Origin: Nostoc sp. UHCC 0926
GTDB taxonomy: Bacteria > Cyanobacteriota > Cyanobacteriia > Cyanobacteriales > Nostocaceae
NCBI RefSeq assembly: GCF_028623165.1
Contig: NZ_CP117768.1
Location: forward strand, 4,030,001-4,094,000
DNA: 64,000 bases
Direction of reading: 5' to 3'
A program made the position numbers and the translations under genes. The notes beneath the pieces were generated by a model. It was not told the origin of the DNA, ran no database searches, and saw only the letters and a list, made by a program, of their open reading frames with translations. Below, in pieces: positions 18,571 through 28,410 of this stretch (within the stretch, counting starts at the first letter, position 1; every line of letters starts with the position of its first letter).

Positions 18571-18766
18571 AGAGAAATCAGCCCGTAGTCTACATCAACT
18601 GAAAAATGCTGTTATGCGATCGCTTACTTAAAAAAGGCGCTCTAAATGTCAACCTTAAGGGGGTATTCCTGAGCATTGCGATCGTTGTAAAAAACTTTAA
18701 AGATAGCTAATCTCCTGTCCAGATGATTAACATTAGCTCTTTGCAGGAAAAACTACTTTAAAAGAT

Positions 18767-19723
18767 ATGACCCAAAACTTTGTCATTACAGGCGCTGATA
18801 CGGAACTGGGACAAGAAACCACCCAGCAACTAGTTGCTCGTGGACATAAGGTGACTGGAATACCACTGAATAAAGATGGAGCTGAGGTCATACGTTCAAA
18901 GGGTGGCCTAGCTGCTGATGTCAGTTTGACAAGTGCCACTGAACTTAAGGATGTTTTATCCGCAGCTAATGCTAATGTGGTTATCAATCTAACGCCACAG
19001 TTTGCCAATACATTATTAAGCGATGGTCAGGACTGGAAAGGATTTGACAAAACCTTAAAAGCCACAACTGATGCACTATTGACAGCGATTGAAGATGCAG
19101 GGACTGCGTTTCTTGTCAATACTAGTTATACCTTTCTCTATGGCAATGCAAAAGATAGCACAGAAACTGCGCCTTTAATTGTACCTGGCGATGACCCAAT
19201 TTTTGCCGCCGCGATCGCCACAGAAAATCAGGTGAGCAACAGCAAGATTCCCTCTAGTCTTTTACGGATGGGATACCTGTATGGCCCCCAATCTGAAGAC
19301 CTGAAGCTATATATAAAATCATTCAACCTCAGACGCCCTTATTTTGCCGGGCCTGCAAATAACTTAGGCAACTGGCTGCACTTTGAAGATGCTGCTCAAG
19401 CCCTAGTTCAAGCAGGAGAGCAGCAAACTGTAGGCGGAGTGTTTAACGTCGTCGATGGAACTCCGGTATCCTTTACGGATTTCATTGATTACTTTGCCTT
19501 CGCTTTAGGTAGAAAACAACCTGCACACATTCCTATGTGGCTGACTCCTGTAGCACTTCTGGCGGTAATTACACCTCAGCAGGTAGAGTTACTTAAATTG
19601 GCAACCACAGTTAAAAGCGACTCAATTCGTCAACAGCTTGGTTGGAAACCGCGTTATTTAAGTTACAAAGAGGGTTTGCAGCAAACGGTACAAACTTGGC
19701 GCAGCAAGAACGAAATTAAATAA
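18767..19723 (+). CDS. NAD(P)-dependent epimerase/SDR-like protein
   Basis: A 318-residue extended short-chain dehydrogenase/reductase. The Rossmann loop reads ITGADTELGQET (~6-17), a variant of GxxGxxG. The acidic/neutral region LAADVSLTSATEL (~49-61) corresponds to strand 3-4, TSYTFLYGNAKD (~125-136) to the catalytic-Ser/Tyr area, and LLRMGYLYGPQSEDLK (~168-183) to the substrate region. A typical YxxxK is not obvious (the region reads AIATENQVSNSKIPSSLLR), so it may be an atypical or NmrA-like member. Start at ATG 18767. It stands alone; substrate unknown. Confidence 0.75.
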   Translation: MTQNFVITGADTELGQETTQQLVARGHKVTGIPLNKDGAEVIRSKGGLAADVSLTSATELKDVLSAANANVVINLTPQFANTLLSDGQDWKGFDKTLKATTDALLTAIEDAGTAFLVNTSYTFLYGNAKDSTETAPLIVPGDDPIFAAAIATENQVSNSKIPSSLLRMGYLYGPQSEDLKLYIKSFNLRRPYFAGPANNLGNWLHFEDAAQALVQAGEQQTVGGVFNVVDGTPVSFTDFIDYFAFALGRKQPAHIPMWLTPVALLAVITPQQVELLKLATTVKSDSIRQQLGWKPRYLSYKEGLQQTVQTWRSKNEIK

Positions 19724-19772
19724 GAGAGACGCGATTAATCACGTCTGTACAGGAGTTAGGAGCCAGAAATAG

Positions 19773-20028
19773 GCTTTTCAACTTCATCATTCCACCTCCG
19801 AGCCTCATCGTTAAACCTCAGAACTCGGAAGGTCTAGCTCTTATCTCGAAGCTTCGTGCTCAGAACTCGGAAGGTCTAGCTTTTATCTCGAAGCTTCGTG
19901 CTCAGAACTCGGAAGGTCTAGCTCTTATCTCGAAACTTTGTGCTTTGAACTCGGAAGGTCTAGCTCTTATCTCGGAAGTTCGTGCTCAGAACTCGGAAGG
20001 TCTAGCTCTTATCTCGAAGCTTCGAGAT
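19773..20028. repeat. 42-bp tandem array 1, with leader
   Basis: Five units of exactly 42 bp at 19819, 19861, 19903, 19945 and 19987 (consensus CAGAACTCGGAAGGTCTAGC followed by TCTTATCTCGAAGCTTCGTG and CT). They are preceded by a 26-bp leader (GCTTTTCAACTTCATCATTC, then CACCTC). A related array with the same leader and orientation lies at 24055-24286, on the other side of the STAND-toxin-immunity operon. The unit is 14 codons long but no convincing protein is encoded. The array fills most of the 344-base gap between the SDR gene and the immunity gene. Confidence 0.9.
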
Positions 20029-20067
20029 GGAAACATGAAACTAGAATATTAATGCGCTGTTGATGAG

Positions 20068-20490
20068 CTAGGTTTTTACAGGATGACGCTCTTTTAAAAT
20101 CTCGTTGAGCAATTGTGTAACTACATTCTTAATATGCAAGTCAACTGAATTCAACATCTCTTGATATAAAGCGTTAGTTAACTCATCATTCAAAATTCGA
20201 GTATGGATAGTTCTTGTCCATTCTGGAGCAGAATCCAATAACTTCGGCAGGACATGAATAAATGCCTGAAGCTGCTCTTTAACGTCAAAAGATTCTAGGA
20301 AGTGAACGAGACTAAACATTACTTCTTCGTGCTGACATTGATCATCTAGAACTAGATGCAGTTCTGGCAAATATTCACTTTTAGGATTATTGGCAAGTTC
20401 CGCTAAAGCATTTTCAAAAGCAGCAATTTCGTCATCTGAACGCATTAATCTATTAGCCTGCAAGATGTAAATTAATGTGTTTTCGCTCAT
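20068..20490 (-). CDS. Imm30-like immunity protein
   Basis: A 140-residue acidic, all-helical protein. The pattern IYILQANRLMRSDDEIAAFE (~7-26), LALELHLVLDDQCQHEEVMF-like region with EEVMFSLVHFLESFD (~55-70), and EWTRTIHTRILNDELTN (~92-108) matches what I recall of the Imm30 family of polymorphic-toxin immunity proteins. It lies 2 bases downstream of the toxin-like gene, the expected order for a toxin-immunity pair, so it probably binds and neutralises that nuclease in the cytoplasm. ATG 20490 overlaps no other frame. Downstream lies the 42-bp array 1. Confidence 0.65.
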   Translation of the reverse strand: MSENTLIYILQANRLMRSDDEIAAFENALAELANNPKSEYLPELHLVLDDQCQHEEVMFSLVHFLESFDVKEQLQAFIHVLPKLLDSAPEWTRTIHTRILNDELTNALYQEMLNSVDLHIKNVVTQLLNEILKERHPVKT

Positions 20491-20492
20491 CT

Positions 20493-20915
20493 TTAAACCC
20501 TCACTTTATCAAAAATGCCTGACCAAGTAGATTTGTTTGCCTCAATAAGCTCTCGTAAACTACGCCTAATCCCTAGTATATAGAGTCCCTGACTGCGATA
20601 AATTGAGCGCACATCCCACACTTCACGAGCTAGAGCCTGCCTTGGTGATAGACTCAAGTCAGGTGATTGTCCATAAGATAGCGTTTTTCGATGACGACCA
20701 CCCATTCCAGGAGACAGATGTTCCATCATAATTGCAATACCTTTATCTTTTCTATAACCAGGTACTTTTGCTTGCATAAACGCATTGGATGGTATGTGAT
20801 GCGGAGTGAGGTTATCTCCTCTGCGTCCAATTTTGAGTAATTCACCATAAGAACCAACAGCACCCTCACCCGGAAGCAATAAACTTTGCATAATTGCGAT
20901 TAATCTTGCTCCCAC
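20493..20915 (-). CDS. Polymorphic-toxin-like nuclease domain protein
   Basis: A free-standing toxin domain of 132-140 residues. Key segments are GSYGELLKIGRRGDNLTPHH, then IPSNAFM, a GIAIMMEHLSPGMGGRHRKT stretch, LSPRQALAREVWDVRSIY, and a basic C-terminus with SLRELIEANKS. The HH pair plus the GGRHR histidine look like an HNH/ENDO-VII-type metal-dependent nuclease centre, as in C-terminal domains of LXG/RHS toxins. Such domains usually sit at the end of large secreted proteins; here there is no delivery domain. The frame starts at GTG 20915, overlapping the end of the NB-ARC gene by 16 bases, or at ATG 20891. The Imm30-like gene follows directly. Confidence 0.6.
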   Translation of the reverse strand: MGARLIAIMQSLLLPGEGAVGSYGELLKIGRRGDNLTPHHIPSNAFMQAKVPGYRKDKGIAIMMEHLSPGMGGRHRKTLSYGQSPDLSLSPRQALAREVWDVRSIYRSQGLYILGIRRSLRELIEANKSTWSGIFDKVRV

Positions 20916-23509
20916 TCTCGCTCGATTTTCTCCAAATCCTTCGCCGCACCCAATTGCTGAAATATTTGATGTGCTGTGTTGTAATGCTGTTGGGCAAGTT
21001 CTGTATTACCGCGCTTACGCTCTAGCCGTGCTAAATCGTAGTTAACCTCTGCCACTAGGTGAATCATCCCCAACTCTTGGGCTATTACTAAAGCTTGTTT
21101 AGAAAACTGTTCTGCTGCTTCGAGATTACCGCGATGAAGTTCATTTTCTCCTAAACCATTATAAGAATAAGCCATGCCAGAGCGATAGCCTAATTGTGTC
21201 TCAACTTCTAAAGATTGCTGATACAGGGTTTTGGCTGCATCCCAGTTGCCACGACATTGCTCTATATCTCCCAACAATCCCCAACTATTCGCCATACCAG
21301 AGCGATCACCTAATTCTGTCCGCAATTCCAAAGATTGCCGATACAGGGCTTCGGCAGCATCCGACTTGCCGCGATCGCGCTCTATATCTCCCAACAATCC
21401 CCAAATAGAAGCCATACCAGAGCGATCGCCTAATTCTGTTCTCACTGTCAAACATTGCTGATACAGGGTTTCGGCTGCATCCCAGTTGCCGCGACATTGC
21501 TCAATATATCCCAACACTCCCCAAATATTCGCCATGCCAGAGCGATCGCCTAATTCTATCCGTAATTCCAAAGATTGCCGATACAGGGCTTCGGCAGCAT
21601 CCCACTTGCCGCGATCGCGCTCTATATCTCCCAACATTCCATTGCAAGATGCAATATTACTTTCACTTTCTTGCTTTTGTGCAATGGCTAAAGCATTCTG
21701 AAAACATCTTGCTGCTTCATCCCAATTGCCTAAATCACGATGAATTACTCCAATCCATTGCAAGCAGATGCAGCGTTCCTCCTCATCCATCCGTGACAAA
21801 ACTTGTTCACACAAGTCTTTTAATAAACTCCAGTGTCCCCACCATCTCAGATATTCTCCCAGAGTTCCCGTTACCAAATAATATGCTTCGCTGTAATTGC
21901 CCAACTGAAAAGCAAAATATTGAGCCTCCAGCACTGGGCGCAAATCTTCTAAAGTTTGAGGATTTTCAACATTTTTTCCAGAGCAGTAAAATTTATAGAT
22001 ACTCTTGAGCAGATTGGGCAGTTCGTCTTGATATTCCCCTTGCAGAAACTCCACAATCACCCGATGCAAGTCATAAAATACCTCACATTGCTGTTTATCA
22101 TAGCGACTCTGGACTAAACTGCTATCGACTAATCGCTCTAAAATTGCTTGCGTTTCACTAATTTCCACCTCTGTCAATTCAGCAGGTTTTCCCCACGTTG
22201 CTGCAAATTCAAAGCGGTGATCTTGCTCCCAATTATCTGTATATAACCGCAAGAAAGTTAAACCTCGGATATCTATCCCCACTCGCAACACACACATCCG
22301 GCTGAGTAAACCTCGCGCTGCTTCACTTTGCCTTGCCAGTTGTTCTCTGAGAATGGGTTCAGCCTTTTTCGTCACCAATTCTGGATGCTTCCGCAGATAC
22401 CCAGGCTTACCCTTACCAATAGCCGCCAGTTGGGTTAACAAAAAAACGTGTCCCTCAATCCGCTCAGATATCCACCACAAATCTGCTACACTATCTTTCA
22501 GTTGGCGCTGTCGCAAAATCTCAACTCCCGCGACTGTCGCCACTCCAGAAATTCTCTCGATATACACCAATTCTGAATCTGGTTCCGCACCCTCATAGCG
22601 GATATCCGCCAAATCTGCTGGCACTTCCCGACTGGTTAATAGGGTTTGTGATTGATGCTGCTGATAGACTAAAGCATTTAGCAGTTTACCCCAATCGGGT
22701 GAAATTGCCCGTCCCGCTTGGGGATGGTTGGCAGGCTGTAAAATACTTTCCAGGTTATCCAGCACTACAAGAGTGCGTGTTTGCGCCAACCCTTCAATAA
22801 TTTTCGCTATCTTTTCATCAGCAGTTTTCAATGTGTCTGCTGTTTGAATACCCAAGTCATCAATTAGGAGAAATTTTGCTACATCATCAAAACTTGTCCC
22901 CTCTTGTGCCTTGAAATATATTACGCATTCATAAGCACACTCTTCTACATTCGCCCCTTTTTCAACGGGAGTTAGGGCGGATCTTCCACAATTAACGCCC
23001 AATGCTTGTAAAAGTTTTACAGCTAAACTGGTTTTGCCAATACCCCCTTGTCCAATGAGTGCCAATACCTTAACTGGATTCTCTGGTTGCAGTAATTTGG
23101 TTTGCAACTCTTCAAGGAGTTCATCTCGCCCCTGCCACACGGGTACTTCTGGGATAGCTTGATTGAGTACAACCCTTGTTTCTGTTGTGGGGTGGGCATC
23201 TTGCCCGCCCAGATCAACTTCAGTAATAGATTTAGTCTGCACTGTCGAATCAGTTTTTTCTTCTTCCCGTGCCACTTCCACATCAGCATCGCTGAAATCA
23301 GCTATTTCTTGCACATCGAGTGATAATTTATTACAGATTTCTACAAAGTTCAAATAGTCAACCTTTTTACCGTTGAGAAAGCTCGAAAGAGTATTTTTAG
23401 AAATCCCTAACTCTTCAGCTAAATCTAGCTGTCGCAAGAAACCATTACGCTTGAGTGCTAGCTTGACGTTTTCAATTTCCTCTTTGCGAACCTTAATCCC
23501 TCTCGGCAT
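20900..23509 (-). CDS. HTH-NB-ARC-TPR protein (STAND NTPase)
   Basis: An 869-residue STAND regulator. Residues ~10-70 are an XRE/Cro-type HTH (RQLDLAEELGISKNTLSSFL). Residues ~125-460 are an NB-ARC ATPase with Walker A LIGQGGIGKTSLA near 151-163, Walker B-like TRTLVVLDNLES near 245, and a sensor-like LLTSREVP. After a helical/winged region come TPRs (~590-830), including five nearly identical 40-residue units with GDRSGMA and RGNWDAAETLYQQ. By analogy with plant-NLR-like proteins, ligand binding to the TPRs would drive nucleotide-dependent activation. Residues ~100-115 (GGQDAHPTT) come from a palindromic repeat. It is the first gene of a probable operon with the toxin and immunity genes. Confidence 0.88.
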   Translation of the reverse strand: MPRGIKVRKEEIENVKLALKRNGFLRQLDLAEELGISKNTLSSFLNGKKVDYLNFVEICNKLSLDVQEIADFSDADVEVAREEEKTDSTVQTKSITEVDLGGQDAHPTTETRVVLNQAIPEVPVWQGRDELLEELQTKLLQPENPVKVLALIGQGGIGKTSLAVKLLQALGVNCGRSALTPVEKGANVEECAYECVIYFKAQEGTSFDDVAKFLLIDDLGIQTADTLKTADEKIAKIIEGLAQTRTLVVLDNLESILQPANHPQAGRAISPDWGKLLNALVYQQHQSQTLLTSREVPADLADIRYEGAEPDSELVYIERISGVATVAGVEILRQRQLKDSVADLWWISERIEGHVFLLTQLAAIGKGKPGYLRKHPELVTKKAEPILREQLARQSEAARGLLSRMCVLRVGIDIRGLTFLRLYTDNWEQDHRFEFAATWGKPAELTEVEISETQAILERLVDSSLVQSRYDKQQCEVFYDLHRVIVEFLQGEYQDELPNLLKSIYKFYCSGKNVENPQTLEDLRPVLEAQYFAFQLGNYSEAYYLVTGTLGEYLRWWGHWSLLKDLCEQVLSRMDEEERCICLQWIGVIHRDLGNWDEAARCFQNALAIAQKQESESNIASCNGMLGDIERDRGKWDAAEALYRQSLELRIELGDRSGMANIWGVLGYIEQCRGNWDAAETLYQQCLTVRTELGDRSGMASIWGLLGDIERDRGKSDAAEALYRQSLELRTELGDRSGMANSWGLLGDIEQCRGNWDAAKTLYQQSLEVETQLGYRSGMAYSYNGLGENELHRGNLEAAEQFSKQALVIAQELGMIHLVAEVNYDLARLERKRGNTELAQQHYNTAHQIFQQLGAAKDLEKIEREWEQD

Positions 23510-23557
23510 GGCTTAGGACAATACATTTATTTAGAGTCTAGCAATCTGGATAGGTAT

Positions 23558-23652
23558 TACAGCGTTTTCAAGTAAATAAACCACGGGGTAGGGGCACGGC
23601 AATGCCGTGCCCCTACAAAAATCTGTGGTTCAATTGCCTGAAAATAGCTGTA
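23558..23652. mobile_element. MITE-like element with nested palindrome
   Basis: A 95-bp element whose ends are inverted copies (left TACAGCGTTTTCAAGTAAAT, and reverse-complemented right end TACAGCTATTTTCAGGCAAT, both then reaching AACCAC). In its centre is a perfect palindrome, GTAGGGGCACGGCAATGCCG continuing to CCCTAC. A similar left end (GCAGTTTTCAAATGAATAGA) appears alone near 28252. The element lies in the promoter region of the NB-ARC gene. Confidence 0.65.
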
Positions 23653-23779
23653 AGTTGGGAATAACTTGGGAATTGGGAATAACTAGGAAATAACTCGGTA
23701 ATAACTTCAGACAGCTTGGGACTGAACTTGTGATTACGCATTGTTTCATGGAATTGTCAACCATTTAAAAGCAATTCTG

Positions 23780-23956
23780 ATGAAACGTAAACAAGCCGAA
23801 TTTATTCTGACAGTATTGGGTGTTGCTGAAGTTGTGGCTACTTTCTACACGATTTACCCACCTGTTGCGATCGCACTAACTCCCTTAGCCATTTACTGCT
23901 TGGTAATCATTTATATTAATGACGCAAAGAACAGCAAAAATAAACCCAATGCCTAA
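23780..23956 (+). CDS. Small membrane protein
   Basis: A 58-residue protein beginning MKRKQAEFILTVLGVAEVVA. ATG 23780 was chosen over the upstream frame extension (23741) because the basic-then-hydrophobic N-terminus is natural there. It has two hydrophobic helices (~8-24 and ~28-48, ALTPLAIYCLVIIYIN) and a basic polar tail (DAKNSKNKPNA). It is divergent from the NB-ARC gene with the nested MITE between them. Short helical-hairpin proteins like this occur beside some toxin or defence genes, but no function can be assigned. Confidence 0.5.
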   Translation: MKRKQAEFILTVLGVAEVVATFYTIYPPVAIALTPLAIYCLVIIYINDAKNSKNKPNA

Positions 23957-24054
23957 AGGTGCGATTATACAACAAAAGTCTGCTTTGATAGGCTGATTTT
24001 GTGCGATGTCTACGACGGGCTACGCCTACGCACTTTAAATGAGTAGTGCGATTG

Positions 24055-24286
24055 CCTTTTCAACTTCATCATTCCACCTCAAAACCTCATCGTTCAAGCT
24101 CAGAACTCGCAAGCCCGACCTTTTTGCTCGGAACTTCAAGCTTAGAACTGGCAAGCCTGACCTTTTTGCTCGGAACTTCAAGCTTAGAACTTGGAAGTCC
24201 GACCTTTTATCTCGGAACTTCATGCTCTGAACTCGAAACGCCGACCTTTTAGCTCGGAACTTCATGCTCAGAACTCGAAACGCCAA
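24055..24286. repeat. 42-bp tandem array 2, with leader
   Basis: Units of 42 bp at 24101, 24143, 24185 and 24227 plus a partial unit to 24286 (e.g. TAGAACTGGCAAGCCTGACC followed by TTTTTGCTCGGAACTTCAAG and CT). They are preceded by nearly the same leader as array 1 (GCCTTTTCAACTTCATCATT, then CCACCTC). Units are more diverged from each other than in array 1. The array abuts the metX stop codon (24288). Together with array 1 it brackets the STAND island in direct orientation. Confidence 0.9.
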
Positions 24287-24287
24287 G

Positions 24288-25367
24288 CTAGGAGGCTGAT
24301 AAATCTAAATTTTGCCGAAAAGAGATTAGTATTTCATTCAATGCATCCATGTCAATTAAAAATGCATCATGTCCGTGGATTGACTTTAGCCACGCCAGTT
24401 GAGCATTAGGGATTAAATTTGCTAATTCTTGTTGTTCTACTGGAGGATAAAGGATGTCAGAATCAATTGCGACAACTAAAGTCGGTTGCTGGATGCTTTG
24501 TAGAACAGATTCATAATCTGATAAATTAGGAACTGTGCGATCGCGTGCAACATCGTGGCGATCCATTACCTGGGTGAGGATGATATAAGTGTTGGCATCA
24601 AATCGTTCTGTCAGCTTTTGACCCTGATGCTGTAAGTAACTGGCTATAGCAAACTGCTCAGATGCATCATACTGCCGCCCAAAGCGGGTTGTAAAACTAT
24701 CCCAAGAACGGTAACTACTCATCGCCATCATCCGCGCCACTGCTAATCCTTGATTTGGGGGCGCATCCAGGGTATAGTTCCCTCCTTGCCAGTTTGGATC
24801 AGCATAAATTGCCTGTCTTTGGGCTTCACTTAATCCAATACACCAAGCGGAATGTCTTCCAGAAACAGCAATGGGTGCAATAGTTTTCACTTTTTCTGGA
24901 TACAATAATGCCCACTCCAGTGCTTGCATCCCACCGAGTGATCCGCCAATTACTAACCGCAGAGATTGAACACCCAGATATTCTAGTAGTGCAGCTTGCA
25001 GGTGAACCATATCTCGGATTGTAATCTCAGGGAAGGATACACCATAAGCCTTCCCCATTATGGGGTTGATAGTCGTTGGCCCAGTTGTGCCGTAACAACT
25101 TCCCAAGATGTTGCTGCATACAATAAAATCGCGTTCTGGATTGAAAGCTTTCCCTGAACCAAACAAAGTTTCCCACCAATCATCAGCGTCAGCCGAACCA
25201 GTTAAGGCATGACAAATCAGTACCCCATTATCGCCTTGAGCATTTAACTGTCCCCAAGTGCGATAAGCAACCTGAACCCCAGTTAATGTTTCGCCCCCCT
25301 CCAGTTGAAATGGCACCGTCAGCTGGTAAAACTGGGTTTGCGGTGAGATGAAGTCTGAGTAGATCAT
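24288..25367 (-). CDS. metX: Homoserine O-acetyltransferase
   Basis: Transfers an acetyl group from acetyl-CoA to homoserine, the first committed step to methionine. It is an alpha/beta-hydrolase of 359 residues from ATG 25367 (MIYSDFISPQTQFYQL). The frame is open to 25424 but the upstream 19 residues do not match the family. Motifs: YRTWGQLN (~33), CHALTGSADADDWWE (~52-66), nucleophile elbow GGSLGGMQALEWA (~142), and the catalytic Asp/His toward the end, with HGHDAFLID. In combination with metY it makes homocysteine by direct sulfhydrylation. A 42-bp array abuts its 3' end. Confidence 0.92.
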   Translation of the reverse strand: MIYSDFISPQTQFYQLTVPFQLEGGETLTGVQVAYRTWGQLNAQGDNGVLICHALTGSADADDWWETLFGSGKAFNPERDFIVCSNILGSCYGTTGPTTINPIMGKAYGVSFPEITIRDMVHLQAALLEYLGVQSLRLVIGGSLGGMQALEWALLYPEKVKTIAPIAVSGRHSAWCIGLSEAQRQAIYADPNWQGGNYTLDAPPNQGLAVARMMAMSSYRSWDSFTTRFGRQYDASEQFAIASYLQHQGQKLTERFDANTYIILTQVMDRHDVARDRTVPNLSDYESVLQSIQQPTLVVAIDSDILYPPVEQQELANLIPNAQLAWLKSIHGHDAFLIDMDALNEILISFRQNLDLSAS

Positions 25368-25489
25368 ATCTAGGATTATGTTCAAGAGGCAGTGAAGATG
25401 GGAAATGGGGAGAAATAACTCCAAACTCTAACCCTGTCAAGGTGGGTAAAAATTCTCAAAAATCAATTCCTCTCTTATCTCTGTGTCGC

Positions 25490-25620
25490 GCCAGTTGCTT
25501 CTCCTAAGGGGAGACGCTGCGCGAACAAGTCGGGGAACCCGCCCAACGCACTGGCTTCTCTGTGCCTCTGCGGTTCAATAAATAAATAACTTATAAACCA
25601 CAGAGACGCAGAGGAACCAG
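25490..25620. repeat. Nostoc-type repeats between metX and metY
   Basis: Two repeat types fill the 311-base gap. At ~25500-25555 is a palindromic sequence (TCCTAAGGGGAGACGCTGCG, then CGGGGAACCCGCCCAACGCA). At 25558-25612 is a large imperfect inverted repeat (CTCTGTGCCTCTGCGGTT with AACCACAGAGACGCAGAG). A related CCGGGGAACCCGTCCAACGC copy lies at ~53297. No gene is visible. Confidence 0.6.
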
Positions 25621-25678
25621 AGAAAAAGAAAGATTTTATAATTCACCTAGACAGGGCTACTCTAAACTCCTAACTCTT

Positions 25679-27090
<1,412 letters not shown>

Positions 27091-27152
27091 AAAATATTTT
27101 TGACACAAAAAATCTATTACCCTGCAAAAACCAATATTACCGAAGAAGGCGA

Positions 27153-27180
27153 AAGGGAAAAGCTTTAATTCCTTTCCCTT
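27153..27180 (-). terminator. Hairpin after the GDSL hydrolase gene
   Basis: Eight-base arms (AAGGGAAA and TTTCCCTT) with a 12-base loop begin 7 bases past the stop and are followed leftward by a pyrimidine-rich stretch. It is a weak but plausible terminator. Confidence 0.4.
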
Positions 27181-27186
27181 CCACTT

Positions 27187-28092
27187 TCATGGAACCATTA
27201 TTAAACCCGGATTAATCATCCCTGCCTCTTGAATTGTTGAAAAAGCAGTTTTCCCGATGATGCGATGAGCCGCAGCCGTCGGATGAATGCCATCCCAGAA
27301 CAAAAACTGGTCTGGGTTACTACAGATGCTAGAGCCAGACAGACATGGAGTGATGACATTGGTAAAGTTAAAGGCTGCCGGATTTGCAATCGCATCTCGA
27401 TACAGGGTGTTGGCATCTAATACCACAATCTCCAGATCGGAATGCTGTTGACTTAGGATTTTGAGCGATCGCCTCAAGCCTTGATTATGTGCTTGGGTTA
27501 ATGCACTAAGATTCACAGAATTCGTACTGGTTCTAGTGGCAGGTAACTGTCCTAAATCTGGTAAATTTCCTACCAGAATCTTTTTAGCACCCACATCAGT
27601 TAGAGAGTTGATGGCGATCGTCAGATTTTTAACAGGAACAGTTGCACTGCTTACCCCTTGCAAATAATCATTTGCCCCAGCCCACAGCACATACAAAGCA
27701 TCTGAATTCGTTTTTTGATGTGTCTGAGTAAACGACTGCACTTGATTTAGCAAGCTAGGTACATAGCTGTTGCCAACGCTGCCAGTAGTTGCTCCTCCGT
27801 AAGCAAAATTGTTAGTTTGCTTGGAGGAAAGATGGAGGGATTCGGCAAGATACTCAATCCAAACCCGACCATTCGAGTAACGCCCCTGATAGTAAGTTGG
27901 ATTAGGTGGATACATTCCTCCTGTCGCCCGGAATACCATCCCTGTATCTGAAAGACTGTCCCCAAATACGTAGAGTTCTGTAATGGGATGAGTTTTATCC
28001 ATAAATTTTGCCGCTACAACCATGATAAAAATTAGGAGAGCAAGTCCCGTTCTTAAAAACCACTTTTTTCTTTGCATTAAACTTTTGTGCAA
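27187..28092 (-). CDS. SGNH/GDSL-family hydrolase
   Basis: A 301-residue exported esterase or lipase-like protein. Residues ~8-26 are a signal/anchor helix (WFLRTGLALLIFIMVVAAKF). Block I ELYVFGDSLSDTG (~38-50) holds the nucleophile Ser, the Gly and Asn oxyanion residues are in FAYGGATTG (~96) and LWAGANDYL (~136), and the Asp-His pair is in WDGIHPTAAAH (~268). The family is the FGDSLSDTG-type autotransporter-like/thermolabile-hemolysin group. Probably acts on lipids or ester-linked sugars outside the cytoplasm. No operon partner. Confidence 0.88.
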   Translation of the reverse strand: MHKSLMQRKKWFLRTGLALLIFIMVVAAKFMDKTHPITELYVFGDSLSDTGMVFRATGGMYPPNPTYYQGRYSNGRVWIEYLAESLHLSSKQTNNFAYGGATTGSVGNSYVPSLLNQVQSFTQTHQKTNSDALYVLWAGANDYLQGVSSATVPVKNLTIAINSLTDVGAKKILVGNLPDLGQLPATRTSTNSVNLSALTQAHNQGLRRSLKILSQQHSDLEIVVLDANTLYRDAIANPAAFNFTNVITPCLSGSSICSNPDQFLFWDGIHPTAAAHRIIGKTAFSTIQEAGMINPGLIMVP

Positions 28093-28316
28093 ACCCTAAA
28101 GACTACAGTTTTTACAACTGTTATTGATGATTATTGTTGTGAGTAAAGATTGAGCTTGCAATTGAGTACTTCTCTAAGCTAACAAGCTAACTTCAGAGGT
28201 GGTGAGCAAAACCGGATACTTTCAGGTGTGGATTTTGCCAATTGTCTTAATGCAGTTTTCAAATGAATAGACCACACGCAGACCTCGCTTCCATTCCTCT
28301 CTGCTTCAAGGCTACA

Positions 28317-28355
28317 GTGTACACACAAGTAGGGGCGCAAGGCCTTGCGCCCTTA
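28317..28355. repeat. Palindromic repeat flanking array A (left)
   Basis: GTACACACAAGTAGGGGCGC followed by AAGGCCTTGCGCCCTTAC. It is itself a palindrome and an inverted copy of the repeat at 28640-28677, on the other side of the 21-bp array. Confidence 0.8.
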
Positions 28356-28356
28356 C

Positions 28357-28388
28357 GATGGGATGTTTTTTTAACTGGAAGTCCCTAA
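28357..28388. mobile_element. Solo end of a GGGACTT-type MITE
   Basis: The sequence GATGGGATGTTTTTTTAACT followed by GGAAGTCCC is the inverse of the left end of the MITE at 34347-34471 (GGGACTTTCAACTAAAAAAA). No opposite end is found nearby, so this is a truncated copy next to the 21-bp array. Confidence 0.6.
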
Positions 28389-28410
28389 AGCTGCGCCAAA
28401 TCTTGCTCTG

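Noticed and set aside
24035..24409. Repetitive ORFs (FRAKRSG-type) in array 2
   Set aside because: They are encoded by the 42-bp tandem units, which lie 3' of metX and appear to be non-coding.
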